NCBI RefSeq assembly: GCF_900107415.1
Contig: NZ_FNPX01000004.1
Location: 124,001-188,000 of the forward strand
Reading direction: 5' to 3'
DNA: 64,000 nt
DNA from: Jannaschia faecimaris
GTDB taxonomy: Bacteria > Pseudomonadota > Alphaproteobacteria > Rhodobacterales > Rhodobacteraceae
Within the stretch, counting starts at the first letter, position 1; every line of letters begins with the position of its first letter. The notes below the pieces were generated by a model, which was not told the DNA's origin, searched no databases, and saw only the letters and a list, made by a program, of their open reading frames with translations. Made by a program: the position numbers and the translations under genes. Below are positions 34,907 through 45,872 of the stretch, piece by piece.

Positions 34907-35845
34907 TCAGGACAGACGCTGCAAGCGCTCGGTCAGCAAGTCAAAGAATCCCTCGGCGTCCATGTCCCCGATGAAGAGCGCGTTGGCCGGGCGGTCCGTC
35001 ACCCGCCACCAGTCGGCGACCGTCATGCCGCGGGTCAGTGGGCTTTCGACCTCGATCTCTACGTTGACCTCGCGCCCCGTGAACAGGTCGGGCCGCAGCA
35101 GCCAGGCGATGACGCACGGGTCGTGCAGGGGGGCACCGGCGCTGCCGTACTTTTCCTTGTCGAACCGCTCGAAAAAATTGGTCCAGGCGGCAACCATGAG
35201 GCCCACTTGGGTGCCCAAGTCGCGAAAGGCCTGCACGCGAGGCGCGGTGGTCAGCGCCTTGTGCGTCACGTCCAGCGGCAGGACCGTGATCGGGGCCCCC
35301 GCGCCGAAGACCACCTTGGCGGCCTCGGGGTCGACGTAGATGTTGAATTCGGCGGCGGGGGTGATGTTGCCCACCTCGAAATAGGCCCCGCCCATCAGGA
35401 CGATGCGGGCTACGCGCTCCACGATGTCAGGCGCGCGCTGAAACGCGGTGGCAATGTTGGTCAGTGGCCCGAGTGGGCAGAGCGTTACAGTGCCGGGGGC
35501 CTCATTGCGCAGGGTTTCGATGATGAAGTCGACGGCGTGCTTGTCTTGCAATGGCATTGTCGGGTCGGCCATTTGCGGACCATCAAGACCGGTCTTGCCG
35601 TGCACATGTTCAGCCGTCACAAGGTCCCGCGCCATTGGGCGGTCGCATCCGGCGAACACGGGTACATCGGGGCGTTTAGCCAACTCGCAGACGATGCGCG
35701 CGTTCTTGGCGGTAAACTCCAGCGGCACATTGCCGGCGACCGCGGTCAGGCCCAGCACCTCAAGTTCAGGTGAAGCCAGGGCCAGCAGGATCGCGACAGC
35801 GTCGTCTTGCCCCGGATCGGTGTCGATGATGATTTTCTGTGTCAT
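34907..35845 (-). CDS. inosine-uridine preferring nucleoside hydrolase
   Basis: A 312-residue nucleoside N-ribohydrolase. The calcium-binding N-terminus [16 protein letters not shown] is diagnostic (DxDxxxDD), and [20 protein letters not shown] is the typical mid-domain block. It hydrolyses ribonucleosides to base and ribose for salvage. The ATG at 35845 precedes [12 protein letters not shown]; an earlier ATG would add 23 unlikely residues. It is 31 bases upstream of selO on the same strand. Confidence 0.92.
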   Translation of the reverse strand: MTQKIIIDTDPGQDDAVAILLALASPELEVLGLTAVAGNVPLEFTAKNARIVCELAKRPDVPVFAGCDRPMARDLVTAEHVHGKTGLDGPQMADPTMPLQDKHAVDFIIETLRNEAPGTVTLCPLGPLTNIATAFQRAPDIVERVARIVLMGGAYFEVGNITPAAEFNIYVDPEAAKVVFGAGAPITVLPLDVTHKALTTAPRVQAFRDLGTQVGLMVAAWTNFFERFDKEKYGSAGAPLHDPCVIAWLLRPDLFTGREVNVEIEVESPLTRGMTVADWWRVTDRPANALFIGDMDAEGFFDLLTERLQRLS

Positions 35846-35954
35846 GGGCGCAAGAAGAGCGCCCCGCCCGGATTTGTCCAGAGCGGGGCGCGAATCCTTA
35901 GGATATATCGTCACGTGGGGCGCAAGAGGCCGCCGTGAGAGCCGATTTCAGGCT

Positions 35955-36968
35955 CTAGCTTCCGCTATCAAAATCCACCTGTTCAACCAACTTCAGCGCT
36001 TCCGCGCGGTGCGAGGCGATGGCGGTCAGGTCGGTGGCATCGGGGGTCAACTCACCCCAGCTCGCGACCAGGTCCGAGGGCTTCGAGCCGGGGGCGACAG
36101 GGTATTCGTTTACAACGTTGGCATAAATTGTCTGCGCCTCGGGCGAGGACAGGTACTCCATGAACGCAAGCGCCTCGGCCTCGTTCGACGCGCCCTTGAC
36201 CATGGCGACGCCCGATACGTTCACGTGCGTGCCCGCTCCGTCTGCAAAGGTCGGGAATTCGATCCGCACTGAATTGGCCCATTCCGTCTGCTCGGGGTCG
36301 GCCAGCATTGCGCCCATGTAGTAGGTGTTGCCCAGGCTGATATCGCATTCGCCGGCCCAGATCGACTTGACCTGCGCGCGGTCGTTGCCTTCGGGGGCCT
36401 TGGCAAGGTTTGCCTTCACGCCCTCCAGCCAGGTCTTGGTGGCCTCCAGCCCGTTGTGCTCGATCACGGCAGAGACAAGGCCGATGGTATAGTCATGGGT
36501 GCCGGACCGGGTGCAGATGCGGCCTTTCCACTTGGGGTCGGCCAGGTCTTCATAGGTCGTGATCTCGCCCTCGGCGACGCGGTCCTTGCTGGCATAGACG
36601 ATCCGCGCGCGTGTCGTGACGCCGAACCATTGGTTGTCGTCGTCGCGCATCGCATCGGGGATGTTCGCGGTCAGCAGATCGCTTTCCACGGTTTGCAGGA
36701 CGCCCGCATCCTTGGCTTCCGACAGCCGGGCGATATCGACGGTGAAGATCATGTCCGCAGGGCTGCGCGCGCCTTCGGCGACCAGACGCTCGGTAATGCC
36801 CTTGTCGATGTAGACGACGTTGGCGGTGTGGCCCGTGGCATCCTGAAACCCATCGATCAGCGGCTGGATCAGCTCGGGCTGTCGATAGGAGTAAACGTTC
36901 ACCTCACCGGCGAAGGCGGGGGTGGCGATAGTGAGGGCGGTCGTGGCCAGAACGGCAGTGCGGAGCAT
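35955..36968 (-). CDS. iron(III) ABC transporter substrate-binding protein (FbpA-like)
   Basis: A periplasmic binding protein of the ferric-iron group, about 337 residues. A clear signal peptide ends in ATPAFA, then GEVNVYSYRQPELIQPLI begins the mature fold. The tyrosine pair in GNTYYMGAM is the usual iron ligand. I chose ATG 36968 because GAGG stands five bases upstream and the proposed promoter at 36999-37027 leaves a sensible leader; ATG 36992 is an alternative. No permease or ATPase is adjacent, so it is an orphan unless it works with the ATPase at 52250 or with genes outside the window. Confidence 0.9.
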   Translation of the reverse strand: MLRTAVLATTALTIATPAFAGEVNVYSYRQPELIQPLIDGFQDATGHTANVVYIDKGITERLVAEGARSPADMIFTVDIARLSEAKDAGVLQTVESDLLTANIPDAMRDDDNQWFGVTTRARIVYASKDRVAEGEITTYEDLADPKWKGRICTRSGTHDYTIGLVSAVIEHNGLEATKTWLEGVKANLAKAPEGNDRAQVKSIWAGECDISLGNTYYMGAMLADPEQTEWANSVRIEFPTFADGAGTHVNVSGVAMVKGASNEAEALAFMEYLSSPEAQTIYANVVNEYPVAPGSKPSDLVASWGELTPDATDLTAIASHRAEALKLVEQVDFDSGS

Positions 36969-36998
36969 GGAAGCCTCATGTTTGGATTTCATGCCGGA

Positions 36999-37035
36999 TA
37001 TATTTCTGAGTATTTTAGTCGGGTCAATCCCGACT
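36999..37035 (-). promoter_or_regulatory. candidate promoter with overlapping inverted repeat, for the iron-binding protein gene
   Basis: On the minus strand TTGACC (37027-37022) and AATATA (37004-36999) are 17 bases apart. A perfect inverted repeat, AGTCGGG-N5-CCCGACT (37017-37035), covers the -35 element. This is where a repressor operator would sit. It could also act as a weak hairpin after mazG, which ends at 37039, though no T-run follows on that strand. Confidence 0.45.
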
Positions 37036-37038
37036 CTT

Positions 37039-37869
37039 TTACTTTGTTTCTTTCTCGCGCACTTTCGCCGCGTCCCAAAGTGCGTCCATCTCGACCAGGT
37101 CCGATTGGACCGGTGTGCGCCCGTCGGCGGCCAGTGCGTCCTCGATCGACTCAAACCGGCGCGTGAACTTGGCGTTTGCGGCACGCAGTGCGCCCTCGGG
37201 GTCGACACCCAGATGACGCGCCAAATTCGCGACAACGAACAGCAGGTCGCCCATCTCCTCTTCGACCTCGGTCTTGCTCAGGTGGTCGCGCGCTTCGACC
37301 AACTCGGCTGCTTCCTCCTGAACCTTGTCCAGAACCTGCGATGTGTCGGGCCAGTCGAACCCGACACGTGCCGCGCGGTTCTGCAACTTCACTGCGCGCA
37401 GCAGGGCTGGCAATCCGAGCGCAACCCCGTCGAGTGTGCGGCCCGCCTTTGCCTGTGCCCGTTCCTTGGCCTTGGCCGCCTCCCAATCCGCGACCTGCTG
37501 TTCCGCCGATTTGTCCCGGTTGCCGTCGCCCCAAATATGCGGATGCCGGTCGACCATTTTCTGCGCCACACGCTCGGCTATGGAATGGAAATCGAAGCGC
37601 CCGTCTTCCAGACCCATCTGTGCGTGGTACACGACTTGCAGCAGCAAATCGCCCAGCTCGCCCTCCAATTCGTCCCATGCGTTCCGTTCGATGGCGTCGG
37701 CAACTTCGTAGGCTTCCTCAATGGTGTAAGGCGCGATGGACCCGAAATCCTGTTCGATGTCCCATGGGCAGCCGGTATCTGGGTCGCGCAGCCGTTCCAT
37801 GATTGCCAGTAATCGCGGCAACCCGCCGTCCGGGGTGGTGCAAATGTCGTCTTTTGAATTGGGGGTCAT
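37039..37869 (-). CDS. mazG: nucleoside triphosphate pyrophosphohydrolase MazG
   Basis: A 276-residue two-domain MazG. It hydrolyses nucleoside triphosphates to monophosphates and pyrophosphate. The first domain has TIEEAYEVADAIE and ELGDLLLQVVYH, the second has EEAAELVEARD and EEEMGDLLFVVANLARH, giving the paired ExxE and ExxD metal sites. ATG 37869 has GGAGG seven bases upstream, better placed than the ATG six bases before. It is divergent from the M20 amidohydrolase gene. Confidence 0.95.
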   Translation of the reverse strand: MTPNSKDDICTTPDGGLPRLLAIMERLRDPDTGCPWDIEQDFGSIAPYTIEEAYEVADAIERNAWDELEGELGDLLLQVVYHAQMGLEDGRFDFHSIAERVAQKMVDRHPHIWGDGNRDKSAEQQVADWEAAKAKERAQAKAGRTLDGVALGLPALLRAVKLQNRAARVGFDWPDTSQVLDKVQEEAAELVEARDHLSKTEVEEEMGDLLFVVANLARHLGVDPEGALRAANAKFTRRFESIEDALAADGRTPVQSDLVEMDALWDAAKVREKETK

Positions 37870-37925
37870 TGGCATTCCTCCGTCCGAAGTGTTGTCTGCC
37901 CCGAGACCCGCCGAAAGGACACCCC

Positions 37926-39086
37926 ATGCCCGTCATCAACTCGATCGCCGCAATGGAGCCGGAAATGCGTGAATGGCGCCGCTGGTTGCACCGCAATCCG
38001 GAGCTTCAGTTCGACCTGCCCAAGACGGCGGGTTTCGTAGCGGGCAAACTGCGCGAGTTTGGCGTCGACGAGGTGCACGAGGGGATCGCGACCTCCGGCA
38101 TTGTCGCCATCATCGCGGGGCGCGGCGAAGGCCCGACCATCGGGTTGCGCGCCGATATGGATGCGTTGCCCATCAAGGAAGCTTCGGGCGTCGAGCACAG
38201 CTCGGAAACCGAGGGAAAGATGCACGCCTGCGGTCACGACGGGCACACCACGATGCTGCTGGGTGCCGCAAAGTACCTGGCCGAGACGCGCAACTTCAAG
38301 GGCCGCGTGGCGCTTATTTTCCAACCGGCCGAGGAAGGCGGTGGCGGCGGCGATGTCATGGTGCAGGAAGGTGTGATGGACCGGTTCGAGGTGGAACAGG
38401 TGTATGGCATCCACAACGCGCCCAACTACGCCGAGGGCGAGTTTTTCACCACGCCCGGTCCAATCATGGCCGCAGTGGACACGTTCCACATCGACATCAC
38501 CGGCAAAGGCGGGCACGGCGCGATGCCGCACGATACCAAGGATCCCGTGGTCGCGGCACTGGGTATTGGGCAGGCGATTCAGACCATCGTGTCGCGCAAC
38601 CACTACGCGTTGGACGAACTGGTCGTGTCGATCACCCAGATTCACACGGGAACGGCGGACAACATCATTCCCGGTGGTGCCTATATCGAGGGGACAGTGC
38701 GCACCTTCGACCCGAAGGTGCAGGATATGGTAGAGCGCAGGCTCAAACAGATCGTCGAAGGGCAGGCGGCAAGCTATGACGTGACCGCGGCCTGCCGGTA
38801 CGAGTGCGGCTATCCGGCAACGGTGAATGATGCCGAAAAGGCGGCCTTCGCCGCCCGCGTCGCGGCGGACGTCGTGGGCGAGGGGCGTGTCACGGCGAAT
38901 GCGCCGAAGGAAATGGGAGCCGAGGACTTCAGCTACATGCTGAACGTGCGGCCGGGGGCTTACCTGCTTTTGGGTGCGGGCACGGGGCCTGTGTTGCACC
39001 ACCCAGAGTACGACTTTAACGACAGCATCGCGCCGCTTGGGGCCAGCTTTTTTGCCCGCATGGTCGAGACCGCGCAACCTTTGTAA
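37926..39086 (+). CDS. M20 family amidohydrolase (hippurate hydrolase-like)
   Basis: A 386-residue metalloenzyme of the M20D amidohydrolase group. Visible motifs are LRADMDALPIKE, HACGHDGHTTMLLGAAKYL (metal ligands), FQPAEEGGGGG (catalytic glutamates) and GKGGHGAMPHDTKDPV (dimerisation-domain histidine). Members remove acyl groups from amino acids or conjugates such as hippurate and indole-acetyl amino acids. The substrate is not predictable. GAAAGGA is just upstream of the ATG. Confidence 0.92.
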   Translation: MPVINSIAAMEPEMREWRRWLHRNPELQFDLPKTAGFVAGKLREFGVDEVHEGIATSGIVAIIAGRGEGPTIGLRADMDALPIKEASGVEHSSETEGKMHACGHDGHTTMLLGAAKYLAETRNFKGRVALIFQPAEEGGGGGDVMVQEGVMDRFEVEQVYGIHNAPNYAEGEFFTTPGPIMAAVDTFHIDITGKGGHGAMPHDTKDPVVAALGIGQAIQTIVSRNHYALDELVVSITQIHTGTADNIIPGGAYIEGTVRTFDPKVQDMVERRLKQIVEGQAASYDVTAACRYECGYPATVNDAEKAAFAARVAADVVGEGRVTANAPKEMGAEDFSYMLNVRPGAYLLLGAGTGPVLHHPEYDFNDSIAPLGASFFARMVETAQPL

Positions 39087-39265
39087 TTCACTCCGGCCTT
39101 CGATCTTGATCGGAGCGCGCCTTATGACATGCATCCAAACGGTGCGGTCTGTCTGTTGCTTGTGTCACGGCGTTTCCTGCGGTTGCGCCTGTGTCGGGGG
39201 CGTCGATCGTTGAGGACAGGGCGGAAGACTTAGCGCGACCCGCTGGGCCTGCCGTGACCAACCTG

Positions 39266-40084
39266 TCAGGGCGCGACCCGGCTCTTCCGCAGGTGCGCCA
39301 CCAGCGCCTTCGCCGACCAGCCCGCCGCGCGATAGCTTGCAAGCGACCGGGCGTCGTCACGTTTGGCCAGCCGTTTGCCGGCTGTGTCGCGCACCAGATC
39401 GTGATGATGATAGTCGGGCGTCGGCAGACCAAGCAGGCATTGCAACGCGATGTGGATCGGCGTCGCTTCAGCCAGGTCTTCGCCGCGTGTCACCAGATCG
39501 ATGCGTTGTTCAGCATCATCCACGGTAACGGCCAGATGATAGGACGTTCCCATATCGCGCCTGGCGACAACGACGTCACCGATCGCAGCGCGGAACGCCT
39601 CGGCAGTCATGCTGCGCAGCTGTCCATCCTCGGTCCAGTGAAAATCGGGCACGTAATCGCCGTCGAGGCGCAGCGCCCTGTCGGTCGGGCGGGGGCCGGA
39701 TCGGGACGAACCCCGACAATTGCCCGGATAGACCACTCCGTCCGGCCCCATCAGCGGAGCGCCCTCCTGCGGGGCGGAGGCTGCGGCTAGGATATCACGG
39801 CGGTTGCAGGTGCAGGGATACAGTACGCCCATCTCCCACAGCCGGTCCAAAGCTGCCCCATAGGCCCCCATCCGCTCCGACTGCCGCATCACCGGCTCGG
39901 GCCATGTCAGGCCAAGCCAGTGCAGATCGTCGTAGATTGCGACTTCCCATTCGGGGCGGGCGCGACCCTGGTCGATGTCTTCGATCCGCAGCAACATGTC
40001 GCCCCTATCCGCCGCCACCAGCGCCGCCCAGGCATGGCCCAGATGAAGCGGCCCGGTGGGCGACGGCGCGAAGCGGGTGATCAT
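39266..40084 (-). CDS. gluQ: glutamyl-Q tRNA(Asp) synthetase
   Basis: A 272-residue truncated glutamyl-tRNA-synthetase-like protein. It has the HxGH motif in PLHLGHAW and a KMSKS-like AGKRLAKRD, with the zinc site CTCNRRDI and YPGNCRG. It attaches glutamate to queuosine in the anticodon of tRNA-Asp, not to the acceptor end, and lacks the anticodon-binding domain. Its ATG overlaps the trmFO stop (ATGA), forming a tRNA-modification pair. The gap of about 180 bases after it contains nothing I can name. Confidence 0.93.
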   Translation of the reverse strand: MITRFAPSPTGPLHLGHAWAALVAADRGDMLLRIEDIDQGRARPEWEVAIYDDLHWLGLTWPEPVMRQSERMGAYGAALDRLWEMGVLYPCTCNRRDILAAASAPQEGAPLMGPDGVVYPGNCRGSSRSGPRPTDRALRLDGDYVPDFHWTEDGQLRSMTAEAFRAAIGDVVVARRDMGTSYHLAVTVDDAEQRIDLVTRGEDLAEATPIHIALQCLLGLPTPDYHHHDLVRDTAGKRLAKRDDARSLASYRAAGWSAKALVAHLRKSRVAP

Positions 40085-41433
40085 TCGGCCGCCTGACGAA
40101 CCCCCAGCCAATCCTGCCAATCGGCCTTGGCCCGGTCGGTGTACATCTTGTAGCGGACCTGCCGGCCCTTGCGTCCGCCCTTTGCGTCCGAAACGGGCGG
40201 GAACAGGCCGAAATTTACGTTCATCGGCTGGAACGTCTTGGCCTCGGCACCGCCGGTTATGTGCGTGACCAGCGCGCCCATCGCCGTCGTTTGGGGCACC
40301 TCGGGAAGGCTTGCCCCCCGCATTTCAGCCGCCGCCATGCGCCCGGCAAGCAGCCCCATTGCGGCAGATTCGACGTAGCCTTCGACGCCGGTGATTTGCC
40401 CGGCAAAGCGAATGTGTGGTTTGGACTTCAGGCGCATCTGGGCATCCAGCAACGTGGGCGAGTTGATGAAGGTGTTGCGGTGGATACCGCCCAGCCGCGC
40501 GAACTGCGCGTCCTGAAGGCCCGGTATCATGCCGAAAACCTCTTTCTGCGCTCCGTATTTCATCTTCGTCTGGAAGCCGACGATATTGTAAAGTGTGCCA
40601 AGCGCATTGTCGCGGCGAAGCTGAACAACGGCATAGGCCTTTTCTGTCGGGTTGTGCGGATTGGTCAGGCCCACCGGTTTCATAGGTCCGAACCGGAGCG
40701 TTTCACGCCCGCGCTCGGCCATGACCTCGATCGGCAGGCAGCCGTCGAAATAGCCGGCTGTCTCGCCCGGTTTGAACTCGGTCTTCTCGGCCGCCAGCAT
40801 GGCATCGATAAAGGCCTCGTACTGATCCTTCGTCATTGGGCAATTGATATAGGCCGTGCGCTCTTCCTCGGTCTCGCCTTTGTCGTAGCGCGACTGCATC
40901 CAGGCGGTGTCCATGTCGATGCTGTCGAAATGCACGATCGGCGCGATGGCGTCGAAGAAGGCCAGGCTTTCCTGACCGGCCTCATCCGCGATGGCCTGTG
41001 CCAGGCCGGAACCGGTCAATGGCCCCGTCGCGATGATCCAGTGGCCACTCTGGGGCAGGGCGCTGACTTCCTCGTCCACCACTTCGATCAGGGGATGGGC
41101 GCGCAGGCGGGCGGTTACGGCCTCTGCAAAGGGGTCCCGGTCGACGGCCAGCGCTCCGCCGGCAGGCAGGCGATGCGCGTCGGCCATCTCCATGATCAAG
41201 CCGCCCGCGGCCCGCATCTCCCAATGAAGCAGGCCGACCGCGTTCTGTTCGCTGTCATCCGAACGGAAGGAGTTCGAACAGACCATTTCGGCCAACGACC
41301 CGGTGCGATGGGCGAAGGTGCCGACACGTGGGCGCATTTCGTGGATGACGACAGGAATTCCGGCCTGAGCGGCCTGCCACGCCGCCTCCGACCCGGCCAT
41401 TCCACCGCCAATGATATGAAGCTTTTCTGACAT
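40081..41433 (-). CDS. trmFO: methylenetetrahydrofolate–tRNA-(uracil-5-)-methyltransferase
   Basis: A 450-residue FAD-dependent enzyme. It makes ribothymidine at position 54 of tRNA using methylenetetrahydrofolate. The FAD-binding start [15 protein letters not shown] and the following [24 protein letters not shown] block are diagnostic of TrmFO. The [20 protein letters not shown] and [14 protein letters not shown] segments confirm the family. The ATG at 41433 is chosen over an ATG 20 codons earlier. Confidence 0.95.
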   Translation of the reverse strand: MSEKLHIIGGGMAGSEAAWQAAQAGIPVVIHEMRPRVGTFAHRTGSLAEMVCSNSFRSDDSEQNAVGLLHWEMRAAGGLIMEMADAHRLPAGGALAVDRDPFAEAVTARLRAHPLIEVVDEEVSALPQSGHWIIATGPLTGSGLAQAIADEAGQESLAFFDAIAPIVHFDSIDMDTAWMQSRYDKGETEEERTAYINCPMTKDQYEAFIDAMLAAEKTEFKPGETAGYFDGCLPIEVMAERGRETLRFGPMKPVGLTNPHNPTEKAYAVVQLRRDNALGTLYNIVGFQTKMKYGAQKEVFGMIPGLQDAQFARLGGIHRNTFINSPTLLDAQMRLKSKPHIRFAGQITGVEGYVESAAMGLLAGRMAAAEMRGASLPEVPQTTAMGALVTHITGGAEAKTFQPMNVNFGLFPPVSDAKGGRKGRQVRYKMYTDRAKADWQDWLGVRQAAE

Positions 41434-41582
41434 GGCCGCATAATAGGCCGAGAGGCGGCGGCGCGAAAGCGGATTTGACCATTCATCTGCCATGGGGCGG
41501 CGGCGTTTCGGCGCAGCGCCTCGCAGCAGTCGAAACAGGTCCGAGAAGGCCTTGGCCCTCGAAAATGCGAAAGCTGTCTTGC

Positions 41583-42437
41583 CTACTCGCTGGCCATGGC
41601 CATGGGGCTGGCACCGTTGGAGTTGCAGAACCAGTCAACGACGCCGCGCAGGGTCGCATCGCTGTGACGGGTCTCGTGGTAGGTGATCCAGAGTTCGCCC
41701 TTCACCGCGTTTCCCGGAAGGTCGGCCAGTACGAGATTATGGTGCGGTTGAACCATGAAGTCGGGCAAGAGGCCCGGCAGGCCCGTCTCGCAGACCATGT
41801 CGAGAGCCATTGGCATTTCCTCTACCCGGTAGCGGGGCTGAGCCTTCGCTTCCTTGTAGATGTCGCGCAGCAGGTCGGCATCCGGATAGCGATGGGTCAG
41901 GCCGATCCAATCCCCGTCCATCTTGATATTCTTACCGTGATACACGCGCAGGTAATAGTCGCAGAATTTGCGCGCCTTCAGGCGTCCGCCTTCGGGGCGA
42001 CCGATGCGAACCTGAATGTCGGCTTCTCCGAGCCCCTGAGAAAAAACCTTGTCGGTCAACGTCAGCATGACTTGCGGCAGATACTCAGAAAGCTCCCCGG
42101 TGCGGGGCAGGACGAATTGTTTGTGCACCGCGGGTGGCGCGGCGATCTCGATCGGGATGGGGGTGGTTTTGTCGCCAGCGATCATGCTCGAAATCTCGCC
42201 GCGCAACGTGTGATCGAGGTCTTCTGCAATCAGCGCCAGTCGTTCGGCCACGATGGTAGCGACGAAACCCGTTCCCCGTTTTTCGAAAAGGGATACGCCA
42301 AGATCATGGCTCAACCGGTCAAGACGCCGCGAAACTGTCGCGACATTTGTGTCCAGATACCTTGCTGCCGCCGACATTGTGCCATGTCGCGTCATCGCAA
42401 GTACGAATTTCAGGTCGTCCCAGTTATCGAGCGTCAT
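41583..42437 (-). CDS. LysR-family transcriptional regulator
   Basis: A 284-residue regulator with an N-terminal helix-turn-helix (about residues 5-65, [19 protein letters not shown]) and a substrate-binding domain. The HTH is of the VAR/LysR type, although the effector domain is divergent. No divergent target gene lies next to it; the nearest neighbour upstream is gyrA on the same strand, so it is likely a solitary regulator. Flanking gaps of about 150-175 bases show nothing else. The regulated genes are unknown. Confidence 0.85.
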   Translation of the reverse strand: MTLDNWDDLKFVLAMTRHGTMSAAARYLDTNVATVSRRLDRLSHDLGVSLFEKRGTGFVATIVAERLALIAEDLDHTLRGEISSMIAGDKTTPIPIEIAAPPAVHKQFVLPRTGELSEYLPQVMLTLTDKVFSQGLGEADIQVRIGRPEGGRLKARKFCDYYLRVYHGKNIKMDGDWIGLTHRYPDADLLRDIYKEAKAQPRYRVEEMPMALDMVCETGLPGLLPDFMVQPHHNLVLADLPGNAVKGELWITYHETRHSDATLRGVVDWFCNSNGASPMAMASE

Positions 42438-42612
42438 GCGCTTCTCCGAGAAACCTGAACGCTTGATCAGGCGAAATCAATGCTCAACAATAGCGGGAAA
42501 CTGAAAACCAAAAAATACCCTAGGGTTGTGTTACCTTGCACCCACTTCGCCGGAGCGAAAACCCACAGATCGCCGGATCGCAAACCCAAACCAAGATTGG
42601 TACTGATCTGCA

Positions 42613-45384
42613 TCACTCCGGAGTTGTATCGGTTGCATCGTCCGGTGACACCTCAACATCATCCTGTTTGTCCGCGACACGGGCAACGGTCACCACCCTT
42701 TCGCCAGCCTTCGTATTGAAGACCTTGACCCCGCCCGCGCTGCGCGACCGGAAGGAAATACCGTCGACCGGGCATCGGATCGATTGGCCGGTCGAGGTGG
42801 CGAGCATGATCTGGTCATCCATTTCCACCGGGAAGGATGCCGCGATCGGGCCGCCACGGGCCGCCTTGTCCTGTGCGCCCACACCCATGCCGCCGCGTCC
42901 ACGAACCGGGTAGTCATGCGAGGATGACAGCTTGCCTGCGCCGCCTTCCGTGATGGTCAGGATCAAATCCTCGTGTGCGGACATCTCGGCATAACGCTCC
43001 TGGGGCAGGGATGCGTTGGCATCTCCTTCCTCGTCGGTGTCCATTTCCGCATCATCGGCCAGGCCGGCCATCGCGCGGCGCATCTTGAGGTAGGCGGCAC
43101 GTTCATCACTCGTCGCATCGAAGTGACGGATGACGGCCATCGATACCACGGCATCATCCTTCCCCAGACGGATACCGCGAACACCCGTCGAGGCGCGGGA
43201 GTTGAAGACCCGAACGTCTGTCGCCGGGAACCGGATCGCCCGGCCGGACCGCGAGACCAGCATAACGTCATCATCGTTCGACGCGATACGGGCGTTGATT
43301 AGTTTCCAGCCCTCGTTCTCGCCCTCGAACTTCATCGCAATCTTGCCGTTCCGCATGACGTTGGCGAAATCCGACAGCTTGTTGCGCCGCACGGTCCCAT
43401 GGTCGGTGCAGAACACGACCTGCAGTTCATCCCAGTGATCTTCGTCCCGGTCGATGGGCATGATTGCGGCGATGCCTGTCCCCGTCTCGATTGGAAGAAG
43501 ATTTACCAGCGCCTTGCCCTTGGCGGTGCGCCCGCCCTGCGGCAAGCGCCACGTCTTGAGCTTGTAAACCATCCCGTCGGTCGTGAAGAACAGAAGCGGC
43601 GTATGCGTGTTGGCCACGAAGAGGGTGGTGACAACGTCCTCTTCCTTCGTCGCCATGCCTGCGGTGCCCTTGCCCCCACGTTTCTGCGCGCGGAAATCGG
43701 CCAGCGGCGTGCGCTTGGCGTAGCCCGAGGAGGTGATAGTCACGACCATATCCTCCCGCTCGATCAGATCCTCGTCGTCCATGTCGCCGGACCAGTCGGT
43801 GATCTCGGTGCGGCGCGGCACGGCGAATAGATCGCGGACTTCCGCAAGTTCGGCCGAGATGATTTCAAGGATGCGCGCGCGAGAGCCGAGGATTTCAAGG
43901 TATTCCTTGATCTTGCCTGCCAGCTCCTCCAGCTCGTCGGTGACTTCCTTGACGCCGATCTGGGTCAGACGTTGCAGGCGCAGGTCCAGTATGGCGCGGG
44001 CCTGTGTTTCCGAAAGGTTGTAGGTGCCATCGTCGTTCATCGTGTGCGTGGGGTCGTCGATAAGGCGGATGAAAGGCGCGATTTCCTCGGCGGGCCAGCG
44101 GCGTTCCATTAGTTTGCTTCGGGCCTCGGCCGCATCGGCGGAGGCACGGATCGTGCGTACCACTTCGTCCACGTTGCTGACGGCGACGGCCAGACCGCAG
44201 AGGATATGGCTGCGCTCGCGCGCTTTGCGCAACTCGTAGGCGGTGCGCCGTGCAATCACGTCTTCGCGGAACGACAGGAACGCGGTCAGGAAGGCCCGCA
44301 GGGTAAGCTGTTCGGGGCGACCGCCGTTCAGCGCAAGCATGTTGCACGCGAAACTGGTCTGCATCGGCGTGAAACGGAACAGCTGGTTCAAAACGACTTC
44401 GGCAGTGGCATCCCGCTTTAACTCGACCACGACGCGAACGCCGACGCGGTCAGATTCGTCCTGAACGTGGGCAATGCCCTCGATCCGTTTTTCCTTGGCG
44501 GCCTCGGCGATCTTTTCGATCATCGTGGCCTTGTTTACCTGGTAGGGAATCTCATCAAGGATGATGGCGTATCGGTCTTTCCGGATCTCCTCGACCCGCG
44601 TCTTGGCGCGCATGATGACGCTGCCCCGGCCCTCAAGGTAGGCTTTGCGGATGCCGGTTCGGCCCAGGATGATACCGCCCGTGGGGAAATCCGGGCCGGG
44701 AACATACTCGATCAATTGCTCCGACGTCAGGTCCGGATTCTCGATCAGCGCCAGGCAGGCGTCAATCACTTCGCCCAGGTTGTGAGGCGGAATATTGGTC
44801 GCCATGCCGACCGCGATGCCGCCGGCCCCGTTGACCAGCATATTGGGGAAGCGCGCCGGCAGAACCGACGGCTCGGTATCCTTGCCGTCGTAATTCGGCA
44901 CCATGTCGACGGTGTCTTTTTCGATATCGGCCAGCAGGTAGGCGGCGGGCTTGTCCATCCGCACCTCGGTGTAGCGCATGGCGGCCGCATTATCGCCGTC
45001 CATCGAGCCGAAGTTGCCCTGACCGTCCAGCAACGGCAGCGACATCGAGAAATTCTGCGCCATCCGCACCAGCGCCTCATAGATCGCGGAGTCGCCGTGC
45101 GGGTGGTACTTGCCCATCACATCACCGACAGGGCGCGCCGATTTGCGATAAGATTTGTCATGCGTATTACTGGTTTCGTGCATCGCATAGAGGATGCGGC
45201 GGTGGACCGGCTTCAACCCGTCGCGCAGGTCAGGGATCGCGCGGGAAATGATTACCGACATCGCGTAATCCAGAAAGGACGTTCGCATCTCGTCGATGAT
45301 CGATACCTGAGGCCCCGCATGCGCCATCACTTGGCGCTTGGGGGTTTCGTCTTCGTTTTCAGGGTTTTGCGGCTCGTCGTTCAT
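42613..45384 (-). CDS. gyrA: DNA gyrase subunit A
   Basis: A 923-residue GyrA of full length. It cleaves and rejoins DNA during negative supercoiling. The quinolone region reads [18 protein letters not shown] with serine at the position of Escherichia coli Ser83 and glutamate at position 87. The catalytic tyrosine is in [11 protein letters not shown]. The C-terminal wrapping domain shows the repeated beta-pinwheel blades and the box [10 protein letters not shown]. It is read toward the LysR gene. A 212-bp gap separates it from the divergent Usg gene. Confidence 0.97.
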   Translation of the reverse strand: MNDEPQNPENEDETPKRQVMAHAGPQVSIIDEMRTSFLDYAMSVIISRAIPDLRDGLKPVHRRILYAMHETSNTHDKSYRKSARPVGDVMGKYHPHGDSAIYEALVRMAQNFSMSLPLLDGQGNFGSMDGDNAAAMRYTEVRMDKPAAYLLADIEKDTVDMVPNYDGKDTEPSVLPARFPNMLVNGAGGIAVGMATNIPPHNLGEVIDACLALIENPDLTSEQLIEYVPGPDFPTGGIILGRTGIRKAYLEGRGSVIMRAKTRVEEIRKDRYAIILDEIPYQVNKATMIEKIAEAAKEKRIEGIAHVQDESDRVGVRVVVELKRDATAEVVLNQLFRFTPMQTSFACNMLALNGGRPEQLTLRAFLTAFLSFREDVIARRTAYELRKARERSHILCGLAVAVSNVDEVVRTIRASADAAEARSKLMERRWPAEEIAPFIRLIDDPTHTMNDDGTYNLSETQARAILDLRLQRLTQIGVKEVTDELEELAGKIKEYLEILGSRARILEIISAELAEVRDLFAVPRRTEITDWSGDMDDEDLIEREDMVVTITSSGYAKRTPLADFRAQKRGGKGTAGMATKEEDVVTTLFVANTHTPLLFFTTDGMVYKLKTWRLPQGGRTAKGKALVNLLPIETGTGIAAIMPIDRDEDHWDELQVVFCTDHGTVRRNKLSDFANVMRNGKIAMKFEGENEGWKLINARIASNDDDVMLVSRSGRAIRFPATDVRVFNSRASTGVRGIRLGKDDAVVSMAVIRHFDATSDERAAYLKMRRAMAGLADDAEMDTDEEGDANASLPQERYAEMSAHEDLILTITEGGAGKLSSSHDYPVRGRGGMGVGAQDKAARGGPIAASFPVEMDDQIMLATSTGQSIRCPVDGISFRSRSAGGVKVFNTKAGERVVTVARVADKQDDVEVSPDDATDTTPE

Positions 45385-45596
45385 TCGATTCTGCGCCTCA
45401 GGTCGAAACTATATCTGGTTGCCGGTACCCTTAGCATCCCCCGCATATGGGCTCAACGATGTTCGACGGCAGCCGACCTACAAGGTGTTGCCGGGTTGCC
45501 TTGCAGCCATATCCACGGAGTGCCAACAGGCTGTTTAGATTGACGTTTTATAATTCTCGGCCAAGCTGAATTCGGGGGGCATCAAAGGAGCCATCA

Positions 45597-45863
45597 ATGA
45601 GCACCGAAACAGAATTGATGATGAAGGGCTACGGCCTGACCCTGGCCGAAATGTTCTATCATATGCCGGACCATCCCCATGTCCTCAACACGTTCATCTG
45701 GCAGGAGTACGACATCGCTCCGGATCATCCACGCCTGTTCAAATTCATCGAATACTGGAGCAAGGAAATCGAGGGGGCGCTTCATTCGGTGCGCTTCACC
45801 CACCGTAAGATGATCGCGCCGGGCGAATGGCGTAACGTCACCGGTGAATTCCCGCTGCACTAG
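45597..45863 (+). CDS. Usg family protein
   Basis: An 88-residue protein of the alphaproteobacterial Usg family. The residues LMMKGYGLTLAEMFYHMPDH, then WQEYDIAPDHP and LHSVRFTHRKMI, match that family. The name derives from a gene near the tryptophan operon in some species and no function is established. GGAG stands about eight bases before the ATG, and TATAAT at 45549 is a possible -10 element. It is convergent with dsbB. Confidence 0.85.
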   Translation: MSTETELMMKGYGLTLAEMFYHMPDHPHVLNTFIWQEYDIAPDHPRLFKFIEYWSKEIEGALHSVRFTHRKMIAPGEWRNVTGEFPLH

Positions 45864-45872
45864 GGCGGCGTA

